A stretch of 64,000 nucleotides of DNA from Sphagnum magellanicum (lineage: Eukaryota > Streptophyta > Sphagnopsida > Sphagnales > Sphagnaceae): assembly GCA_021904315.1 (NCBI GenBank), contig CM038917.1, positions 18,708,041 to 18,772,040 of the forward strand, given 5' to 3'. This document shows, piece after piece, positions 48,500 to 58,622 of this stretch. The notes under the pieces are model-generated. The model was not told the origin of the DNA. It was given only the letters and a program-made list of their open reading frames with translations, and did not search any database. How positions within the stretch are numbered: the stretch's first letter is position 1; every line of letters starts with the position of its first letter. Both the position numbers and the translations under genes were made by a program.

Positions 48500-49790
48500 T
48501 TGTAAATAAGTTTATTTTCATGTTATTGTTTTAAATACCCTATGCTATTTTATGGTATACCATATATTAATTATCTTAACTTTTACCTTAAATTATTATA
48601 ATTTATTATAGGTTATTATAAATTATTATACCTTAAACTATTATACGTTATTCTATTTTAAGGTATCATGGTTAGCTTATTATAAAAAAATTTCCTTGAA
48701 ATTATTTAAAATCAAATTATTCAACTAACCTTAGGCTATACTTTAATTAAGTTGTTTTTATTTTAAGTTAATATATGTTATTTCAAGTTATACTTCAGGT
48801 TATTTAAGGTCATTTCATTTATTATATTATTATAATTTATTTTATCCTAAATATAACAATTTAAAATATTCTAAAATAACATATAATGACTTAAAGTAAA
48901 ATAACCTAGAATAATCAATAATAACCTATGAAAAATAATTTAGAATAACCAATAACTTATGATAATATAACTTAGAATATCCAATAATAACTTATATAGA
49001 ATAACCACTAATAACCCCCAATAGAATAGCCATTAATAAAATAACCACTAATAACTACTAATAAAATAACCATCAATAGCCACTAATAACCTATGTTAAT
49101 TTAGCCACCAATAGCCATTAATAACCACCAATAACCTATGATAATTTAACCTAAAATAACCATTAATAACCATTAATAACCTTTGGTAATTTAGCCTAAA
49201 ATAACCACCAATAGCCATCAATCGCCATTAATAAAATAACCATCAATAACCATTAATAAAATAACCATTAATAGCCACAATAGAATAATGACCAATAACC
49301 ATTAATAGAATAACCATTCATAGCCACTAATAAAATAGGCACCAATAGCCAATAAAATAGCAATAAATAGCCTATGGTAATGTAGCTTAAAAAAACCAAT
49401 AATAACCTAAGTTGAAATAACTTTCAATATAAAAAAAACTAATAATAACCTCACATAACCAAAAATAACCTAAGATGAAATAATTTAGAATAGCCAAAAA
49501 TAACTTATAATAGCCGTAAATAGCTTAAAGTGAAATAATCTACAATAACCAACAATAACTTACAATAGTTGAAAATAGCCTGAGGTGAAATAACCTAAAA
49601 TAGTTAAAAGTAACATAAAATAACCAAAAATAATTTTGAATAACCGAAAGTAACCTAAGGTGAAATAACTAAAAATAGCAAAAAAACTAAGAGTAGCCAT
49701 AAATAGACGTAAATAATGTAGGGTGAAATATCTGAGAACAATGAAAATAGCCTTAGAATAGTTGAAAGTAGCCTAACATAGGTAGTATTA
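48500..49790 (+). repeat. ATAACC/AATAGCC word array
   Basis: The words AATAACC, ACTAATAACC, CATTAATAGCC, AATAACCTATGATAATTTA and, to the right, GAAATAACC/AAAAATAGCC recur for 1.3 kb with drifting composition: ATTATAC/TTATTATAG words to the left, ATAACC in the middle, AGGTGAAATAACC to the right. No fixed period. Confidence 0.85.
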
Positions 49791-50077
49791 TTATATTAAC
49801 AAAAATGTTATCCATTTTTTTAACATTTTTTTCCAAAAAAATGGCCATTGAAATGTTATTAAATAGTGATATTCAAAAAAAAATTATTCAAATGATTTTA
49901 CACTTTCAAAAAGAAATAAATGTAATTATGTATATTATTGAAAATTTTTAAAATTAACTTTAATCATTTCATTTGAACAAAATCTCAATAAGATATGAAA
50001 ATTTTCAAAATTTATGTAATGTTTAAAATGAAGTATTTGATAAATAAAATGTAATGTAACACGTTATCACAACAAGT

Positions 50078-50150
50078 GTGGTGGTTTGATAGTAAGGGTG
50101 TTTACCTTTATCCTAAAGGTCAAGGGATCAAACCTCACAAATTATGTGTT
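50078..50150 (+). repeat. tRNA-like module 6
   Basis: GTGTGGTGGTTTGATAGTAA is the A-box region, and GGTCAAGGGATCAAACCTC the B-box region with an insertion. Aligned to module 1 through the flanking repeat. Confidence 0.45.
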
Positions 50151-50668
50151 TATGTTCAACAATGGTAAGTTGATCAAATATTCTCCTATGTAGTTCCCTA
50201 TAATAGATGTTCACTTAAGTTGATTAAATGGATTATGTACCAAGGCTAGGTTTTTAACCTAATATAGGTAGTGACATGTGTCAATAATTCATAGGCTTGA
50301 AATAATGAAATTATCAATAATATGAAATATTACATTAAATATTAAATAATTTAGATTTAATTGATTTGCATGTTGCTTAGTTAATTAACTAGCAAGTGAA
50401 ATGGCTTGGTAAATTTGTATTTCATTTGAAAATAACTTTGTTTCATTAAGTATTAGTGAACTAATTCATTGTCCATAACAATTTGTCCCCATTCAATAGG
50501 GCGGGTTGACTCATGTCACCATAATAAAAATGTCCACATCCAGTCAAAATTTAATGAAACCCAAAGTGAACTAAAATGCATTTTGGTGTAATGATATTAA
50601 TATTGAAACTAAAAATGATTCATATTATAAAAAAACTATTTGTTTTGCATGCGGTTGATTATGGTCAA

Positions 50669-51515
50669 GATCCATGAAGTTGTAGAGTAATTTCCACAAC
50701 AACATTTAAAGGTAACACAACAATGAATGCAGTCATAACCTCATGAGAGTCGCTCACAAAGTGACAGACCATCACCTTCATCACGAACGGCAGTGACGAG
50801 CTGCCATGACTACCCACTAAGTTCGTTAGCTCCCAACAGTGGGTGTAGATAAACACATAATAATTTTCCCAAAAACTTCGGCAAACCATTATACACAATC
50901 TGCGTCCTGAGTTTTTGTTGCCTTTCCGGAAGCAATGGGAAGACTTAGACGTGACGTTGGCTAGCACTCAAGAGACATTGCTAATAAAAAAAAGTCAACA
51001 GTATCCTCATTCAAGCTGCAACAAGCTTCTAAAGGAAAAAAAATTTATTTCATTTTAGCATGTCCCTGTATATGCAAGCATCTATGCCTAAAAGACATAA
51101 AGGCCTATATATAGGGTAGTGGTTGGGGCCTCCTGCACCTTGAACATATCCTTTAAGCACACCATTGGTGACTACTTGGATGCATAACATCCGTTAAAGC
51201 CACTAGAAAAAAGATCCATGAAGTTACAGAGTAATCTCCACAACAACAATTAAAGGTAACACGACAATGAGTGCAGTCATGACCTCATGAGAGTGGCTCA
51301 CAAAGTGACAGACCATCACCTTCATCACAAACGACAGTGACGAGCTGCCATGACTACCCACTGAGTTCATTAGTTCCCAACAATGGGTGTAAATAAGCAT
51401 ATAATAATTTTCCCAAAAACTTGGGCAAACCATTATACACAATCGGCGTCCTGAGTTTCTGTTGCCTTTCTGGAAGTAATGGGAAGATTCAGACATGATG
51501 TTGGCTCGCACTCAA
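50669..51515. mobile_element. Element with 303-bp terminal direct repeats (TRIM-like)
   Basis: Two copies of a 303-base sequence (50669-50971 and 51213-51515), starting GATCCATGAAGTT and ending GCACTCAA, flank a 241-base interior that holds TATATATAGGGTAGTGG. The copies differ at roughly one base in ten. Each carries a similar minus-strand open frame of 95-100 codons (shared GRRLCIMVC, FWENYY, HSHEVMTA-type blocks). The flanks GGTTGATTATGGTCAA and GGTTGATTATAGTCAA match at 15 of 16 positions. That is longer than the 4-6 bp expected for an LTR element, and the repeats do not start TG or end CA, so the class is uncertain. Confidence 0.6.
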
Positions 51516-51539
51516 AAGGTTGATTATAGTCAAATGTAT

Positions 51540-54500
51540 AATTTTGTTTTTGACCATGATAACAAATTTTGAACTTTTTTGACCATTAAGGATGTTTAGA
51601 ATCAAAATCAACAACATTTGTTAAAAGGATTCAATACATGTGCATTTAAAAATGTAAACAAATGTGGCCCTTTTTATGAAGTATATTAAAGCCCATAATA
51701 AATTTGAGAACATTTGATGAAGGTTTGAATAATAAAAAACACATTCACATTTTCTTAGTGCAATGACGCATATAGAAACCCAAATTTACCAATGACCTTA
51801 AATTTGATGGATCATTTTTCATGAAAATGCAACATTGCCTTCCTTAAACAATAATGTTTTTTTGTTTTTTAGGAAGTTTTTATAATTTTGTGTTTTTGAA
51901 GGTGATAAACATGTTTAAATGCAAACAAAACACACCTAGCTAAAGGCAATTTATGGCATGTTTTTGTTTCATACTGGGCCTTTTGGTTCATCCATATATG
52001 GTCTTCTATAAATTTGGAGCATGAATGGTTAAGTTTAGCATAGGATTAAAGATGAGTGAAATGAGAAGCAATATTGAACTGTAGACTTTTCACTACTTTA
52101 TGACCATTAAAACAATTGAAAATGATGAACACCACAACCAACAAAATCAACAAGGAGTCAAAAACCACCATGAATAGTAAGGAAAAACACAAACATTAGC
52201 AAAAAGAAAAAAAAAACTTGAACTTACAACATAAGAAAAGGAGATTGTAGAGTGGTGATGGGAGAGCATAGAACATAACAACCCACCATAGAACAATAGA
52301 ACAACATCAACAAGAAAAAGATGAATATCAATAAAATTTTTATCAAGAACCACAAGGAACATTAACAATGTGTTGCAAGATTGATGAAAGCAATGGAAAA
52401 CAATAAGAAGAACATAGAACAAAAAGAGCGAATGAACTTTGGAGAAGGACATAAAAGTTTCTTGGTGATGGTGAATGATGAGCCCTCAACCCTATAATGG
52501 ACACGGAATTAGTTTTAAAAAAAAATAAAACTTAGTTCTAATTTCAATCACAACTTGGAATTAGACTGCAATTTTTGAAGCCATTTAAAATTCATACCAA
52601 AATTGAAGGGTTGGGTTACCAATTGATTCCAAAACTTGAGTCCTAGGTCGTTTTGATTCTAAATTGATTCCAAACCTTGCCTAGGTAGGTTTTAGATTAG
52701 TTATTTAAAACTCAAATTCAAATGACTAGTTCTTCACCATCAAAGTGAAGACTTGCCAAAAATATTGAGTTTGAACAACAAAAATAACACTTTGATATCT
52801 TGATTATGATTTTGTAAAATAATAATAATTAGTTCATGGTATGAACATGGTATTGCCTCAACTATTAAAACACATAAGTCTTACAATAGCTTTTTAAAAA
52901 TATATTATAAATAAAGTAATCAATAATTTAAAAAAAAAAAATGAATGTTATTTCAACATTGAAATTTAGTCTTACCAAATAACGTATGGTAATGCAATAA
53001 GGTGCCATCTAACGCCAATAAGCACAAACACATGTAATGACAATGATTGGTGCTACTTCATACTTGTCTCTTAGGGTCTTAAGGGCCATTCCAACTTTTA
53101 AGGCATTACAAGTTGACCAAGGTAAACCTTGGTAATATGTGTGACCTTATACTTGGATGTTCCAGTCCTTTGTACTAGTATTTAAATCTAGGCTTAAAAC
53201 TGAGTACCAAAACGATATCAATCAAGACCATCCACACATATAAAAGTAAAACTAGTCTACGTGATGGGAATTCATCACATACAATGTTTAAAACTCCACC
53301 TTATGAAAATGCTTCATCAAATCCCAAAAAAAACTTTGCCCCTTGAACATTTTGAACCTTTTCACCATTGGACAAATATAACACAATGTTTTACAACCTA
53401 AATGAGAAGATGAAGATTTAAGTTCCAACTCAACCATGATGACCTCTTTCTGAAGAAAGTGAATGATTAGTTGTCTCTTTTGTTTCAGCCTAGTCCACAT
53501 TCATCACAAGACTGTGTTACAAAGCTGATTGGGTTTTGCCACTCACCTCCTTCTAGAATGTCCATCTATTTTAGGGATGAGACTTTCATTTTATTTGACA
53601 TCTTCCCTTGGAACATCTTTGGATTATATGAACGATGTCAACCTACTTGACTATTGTGTGTTCAGTCTCTTCCTAGCCTAAACAAATAAGATGACACTTG
53701 ATCATTTTTGAATTAGTCGCTTATATGGAGGAGTCCAAAATTGATTTAAAAATCATTAAAAAAATTTCCTTCATGTGAGGTCTATCTATAAGGCATAAAT
53801 AAATATAATAATAGATTTAATTTTTTTAGTTCTCCAGCTTATATATGATGAATGTCAAAACATAAATTTGTGCCCTCAACCTCCACCCACATACGAAACA
53901 AATTGACGGTTTTTGTGTGGTTACAAGATGGAACAAAACTAGAGTGAGTTCCCAAGACTCGATCAAATCATGTACAATGTCCAGAGCCAACTGTGCCCCA
54001 AGCATCTTGACAGTTCCCGAGGTAATAATCCCTTCTTCTTTTGGCATCTATGACTATCTTTCTTTCCTACATGTGCGCCTCTTTTGGAACCAGACTTCAC
54101 AAAAGTGGTCAGCATTTTTGAAGTGCAGTGGTTTATTAAAACCTAAGTCCACCTTCCTTTTTTTTATTGCTGCAAATGTGTGTGACAAATTCTCATTTCC
54201 TTCCCCCCCCATCTCCCCCGGCCCCTAACATTGCTTGCTGTCAATAGTAGCATCGTGTTACAAGTCTATACTGAAAGGTTTCCGACACACACTTCCCACT
54301 AGATGTGCGGGTCATCCCTAGTTGACTCTCGAACTGCAGGGTTGATTTTTGGTGCCTTTTGTTTTCCCTCTGCTGAGAGTGAAGAGAATTCATATCAAGA
54401 TAGGATTGTAGGGTAAAGTTTTGGCTTCATCTTGAAAATCATTGTGTTTTTAGTGTCACCCGTGCTGCTGGCCAAGTGTGACTAGAATTATGTAACTACT

Positions 54501-55070
54501 CCCAAGTGTGAATAGAACCTGATGATGATAGAGCCCAATTGTGACAAAAGTATTAAAAAATTTACATCAATTTGAAGTGATGATAGTTGCTCGAAATTCA
54601 ATATCTCCTCCACCGTAGGTCTAGAAATTTACAAAAATTACCTCCAAGAAATCCAAGCAATCACAGGCCTTTAAATATTACTACAAGCTTGCCCCAATTG
54701 CCCTAAATTTTTAGATTTTGTTCAATTTGCTTTGACAAAGTTATTCAATATTCAATGAAGCTTACACCGTAGGTATAAACATTACAAAATCACCTGGGTG
54801 CACCTACTCATTGAGGGCTTTCCGCAATTACCAAGAGCATAATAGGGTGCCATAATGGTTTGGTAGATCTCACCATCACAAACAAAACCAAACAATCATC
54901 ATTCATAGATAGGTGACAACTAGAGACCTTTAGGATTCTTTGGGTCGTCCTTTTTTTGATTGAATGCTTGTTGCAATGGGTAATGCACTAGGAGAAATTT
55001 CCTATGTGTATTCATTTGGATGCAACCTTATACCCATGAATATCCTTCTTAAGAAAGAGAAGGGATCTTA
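51540..55070. other. Intergenic sequence, no gene I can name
   Basis: An A-rich stretch at 52.1-52.45 kb gives a long hydrophobic frame on the minus strand that is compositional. From about 53.9 kb base composition is more balanced, and a 103-codon plus-strand frame (53917-54228) overlaps a 73-codon minus-strand frame. Neither shows a domain, though a diverged exon of a host gene cannot be excluded. C-runs occur at 54.2 kb. Confidence 0.4.
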
Positions 55071-55074
55071 AGCC

Positions 55075-55134
55075 CTTACTCCTTAAGAGTGAAAGGGATC
55101 TTACATAATTTCCCTTTCACTCTTAAGGAGTAAG
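55075..55134. repeat. Perfect 23-bp inverted repeat (hairpin), 14-base loop
   Basis: The left arm, 55075-55097, starts CTTACTCCTTAAGAG, and the right arm, 55112-55134, is its exact complement. The loop is ATCTTACATAATTT. The copy GGGATCTTA just before the left arm shows that one flank is repeated too. Confidence 0.9.
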
Positions 55135-55209
55135 TGTAAGAACCCTACCCCTCTTACACGTCCTCGTATACATATGTTTCACAATAACCTTAGACTTGTG
55201 CTATATGAT

Positions 55210-56412
55210 GGGTAAAGCCCACAGACGGGGGGTTTAGGGGTTTAGCTGGCAGAAGTTATCTAACCGTATCACCTCATTCTGAGGCCCTTATTTTGGGAAT
55301 GTCCCCAATCCCGCAGCTTTTACCTTATAGAAGTTTCAGGTAATGTTCTCTAACCATGTGTTAGATGGTTCTATCATTTCTCATGGTCTTGTTGGCTTTC
55401 TCCCTTCTGTTCTCTAACCATGTGTTAGATGGTTCTATCATTTCTCATGGTCTTGTTGGCTTTGCCCAGAAGGGAGAAGAAACTGTGGAATATTCAGAAA
55501 GGTGAACACTGCCAGTTCATTTTTGGGAACTTCATGGGTCATTTCCTATTCTATTGCTGGTTTGAACTTGGCATTCTAAATTAAGGGGCTGAGCCCGTAC
55601 ACATTCGGTGGCTTTTTTGAACTTGTCATAAAGTCTGTTAACGTGTAAGGAAAAGGCCCTAGGGTGAGGGTGTTCCCAAAGTATGGGGCCTAAGATGGGG
55701 TCCCTCACAGTAGAGTCCAGCTGCACATTTTGGTAATGTCCTATATCCATAAGCACATGATAGGTACTTTAAAAAAATAAATTCTTTCACAGTTGCCTCA
55801 TGTTTTGTAAGTGGACTAAATTCCACTAACTCCTTGAGGGTCCCAAACCTTCTATGTTTTCTGCCCATTTTCCTCTGAGTTGATATGAAGTTACTTACTG
55901 TTGTTGGTTATAACAGAATACAGTTTTTTCTACAATTGTGGGGCTTGACTTCATGGCATATGTGCAATAAACTTTGTAGTGCATCCATTTCAATGTAAAA
56001 TGTATGGGGTGTTAATTACGATTCGACATTAGTACGTAACATGTCTTACAATTAACATGTTACATCTGTCAGACCACACGGTGAGTTAACCATTGACATG
56101 GGTACATCCACCAAGTTCAGATCACAAACGTGCCATGAGATTTGAAGGAAGACCATCTTCCATGTAATTATGTCTTTGAAAAGCTTGCAATACAAGAAAT
56201 CTTGTGTGCCGACTTGCAAATCTTTAAAGTTTTGGGGGGCCTTTATTCCATGTGTTCATCTATCCCAGGAAACTCCCAGGTTGGCTCACTGGGTAGCTCT
56301 AAAATGAAATCATTGATTATTTGATGCATGCCTCGTGCTATGGAGGCTCCCTCACATGTTCATTGCAGCAGAAAGATCAAGGGAAACTTGTAAAAACCAT
56401 TGGGCTTTACCC
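55210..56412. mobile_element. Possible element with GGGTAAAGCCCA ends
   Basis: GGGTAAAGCCCA at 55210-55221 is matched by its exact complement TGGGCTTTACCC at 56401-56412. No target duplication is obvious. A related sequence, GTAAAGCCCTTGGG, forms the arms of a 98-base hairpin at 61150-61247. The interior holds overlapping minus-strand frames (55532-55868) with no recognised domain. Chance pairing is possible. Confidence 0.3.
55345..55472 (+). repeat. 64-bp tandem duplication
   Basis: GTTCTCTAACCATGTGTTAG and the following bases to CTTGTTGGCTTT are repeated once at a distance of exactly 64. Identity is complete until the last few bases, so the duplication is recent. Confidence 0.9.
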
Positions 56413-56844
56413 CACAATGGATCTTTGACAAAAGGATATTTCTTGAGAAAGACAACTTCAAGGTTTGGATGCAAATGTCACAAGCTCACTCTTATTTTCT
56501 ACTTAATTTTCTTGCTATTGTATAATGTTGGATTTAACATCATGAATTCCGTATTTGAATTCTAGTGTGCAACACATAGTAAACAAATGAAAAAAATCTT
56601 AAGGTATACAAGCTAGATTGTTAACATCCTTTTGGGTGCTACCAAAGGTTTCCATTTTCCATTTATTGACTCTACACATAGGGAAGAGACCACACGTTGG
56701 TTTAGGAAAAGTGTTTCCATCCTTCAACTTCAGCCTTAGTTGCGCTTATCTGTCTCAGCACTTACCAGCGCACCATTCATTGGAAAATCATTATGACTCA
56801 GTTGTGGAGTTGAATCACAACTGAGCTACCAATGTTCCACCAAT

Positions 56845-57115
56845 CCTTTAGACCCTCCTAATTCCCCCTTTCTCTACCTAGGTGATTATCTATATAATTG
56901 GGCAATGACCATAAGTGAGTAGGGGGCGGGTGTAATTAAATGACTACTTTGCAAGTAAGTAACTATGCAAGGCACTTGGTGGTGACTAGCTAGATAGATG
57001 CATGTGGACGGTTAGTACTTCGCTTACTACTGTGGTTAGGTACTGGAGGGAAATAATATGAAAAAGTTTTCTTGTTCACTCGACATTGATCCTGCATGGT
57101 GTCCTCAGCAGAACA
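56845..57115. mobile_element. Foldback element, right half only (copy C)
   Basis: It follows the order of the right half of copy A: CCTCCTAATTCCCC, TAGATAGATGCATGTGGACG, GTTAGTACTTCGCTTACTAC, then GATCCTGCATGGTG. No left half with the GCACCATGCAGGAT end is found before it, so it is truncated. Confidence 0.5.
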
Positions 57116-57119
57116 GAAT

Positions 57120-58510
57120 ATCGAAAAGGTTGTATCACTTCAGATTGCTATGTTCTGTACACACTTTATAGCTTTCCAGCATTAATGTATACACAGTTTG
57201 GACCCAAATTTTCCTTTGTACTTTAGGTGCAGCTACAGGTAGGGGAATGGCAGTACAAAGTGGGTTATATTGTCTGCTCCTCTGCCCCCACCCCCTTTGT
57301 TTTTCAGTGTCAACCTATTCAACAACGCATTCAACCATCTCAACCATTGTCATTAGTTATGTGTAACAATGGTTTCATCCAATTTAGTCTGTTTCAACCA
57401 TAATTGATTGTAGGGAGCATCTCACTAACATGGCAGCACACCCTTAGATCATGTACATTGTTGCGTTCTGACATTTTCATACCTCCTTAATTTGCTTTTA
57501 CACATTCCAAGTTGTTGGTTGGATGAACCTCATAACTCACCCTCTCATGCATCCAATAACCCCTAAGCTCATTGCTCATGTACAATCAGCTATGTCCAAT
57601 AAGTGGCTCATACCCATAAGCTGGACACTCATACACCTTGACCATACCATGTAATCTTTCTCCTATACTTTCCATGAGTGTTTTGTCAAATTAACGTGCT
57701 TCAAATTAAATGTTTTTCATGTCTATTTTCACATTTGATTCTTTAATATCCAAAACATGACATCTATATACTAAGATATTTGTTTGTTTTGTTTGTGATC
57801 ATGTCTTAACCCTCCCAAACCATGGGGGGCCCTTACTACACTTTTGGTATAATTGAAAAGCTCTCAGCAAAGCAAAGTCCCTAGTGATCATTTCACAATG
57901 TAACAAAAGTCATTGAATTTAATGTGATTTTCATATTGGAGAATAAAAATCAAAACTTTAATTTTTGAACCCATCAATGTCTCTTTATCATATTGACAAT
58001 TGAGTTCATTGCCTTTTCATTTCACACAAAGATATGTTGTTTCTTTTTCATGAAACTCATGTGAAATTTCCCATTGGCCACCCTATTGATCATTCTCCCA
58101 TTGTCATCCCAATCAATCAATGCTTCTTCATATCACATGAGGATATACATGATAAATCTCACATGGACCATCCTATTTTCCTTTTCATTATTAGCTGGCT
58201 TGTTCACATCCCAAAACTTACACGTGAGGTCGATGATATTTGACTTCACACTTGGGCCAATACGACGTTTTTACAATTGAGTTTCTTTTGAAAAGTCATG
58301 TGTCTTATACCCTTGCAGATGATCCCACTTGGGCCGCCTGGGAAAGAAAGGTTCATTAGTCCCAATGGATTGATCCTTTTAGTATGTCAAAGTCTTGAAT
58401 GGTGTGATGTTCCAAAGTTTTCACACATGTTCTCCAATTCCTTGCAAAATGCATGGCCAGGTTAAAGCCAATAACTAACTCCAATAGTCTTTAGTTTGAG
58501 ATGCAGGAAA
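57120..58510. other. Intergenic sequence, nothing recognised
   Basis: No domain-bearing frame, RNA gene or element end that I can support. Two overlapping short frames at 58.03-58.28 kb are not protein-like. Confidence 0.5.
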
Positions 58511-58622
58511 TATTCAATTGGGCACCAGTGCACCATGCATATGGATGATGTGTGGACACAAAACACTTTTTTCATTATATTCATGTCCGGTAGGTGACCA
58601 TGGATGTCATCTATGTACTAAC

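Larger units (their letters stand above)
48322..50593 (+). mobile_element. CACTA-type non-autonomous element, TSD ATA
   Basis: The left end CATTAGTACAAAAGTGCGG, continuing TGTAGTTCAG, aligns to the reversed right end CATTACACCAAAATGCATT, continuing TTAGTTCAC. ATA stands on both sides (48319-48321 and 50594-50596). Inside are an ATAACC-word array, a 500-base segment shared with 33.12-33.64 kb, and a tRNA-like module near 50.1 kb. No transposase. Confidence 0.75.

Noticed and set aside
52147-52452. Minus-strand frame of 101 codons looking like a membrane protein
   Set aside because: It is the complement of an A-rich, CAA/GAA-repeating stretch; the hydrophobicity is compositional.
53826-54228. 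Overlapping frames on opposite strands in a more GC-balanced stretch
   Set aside because: Could be an exon of a host gene, but no domain or splice pattern supports it over chance.
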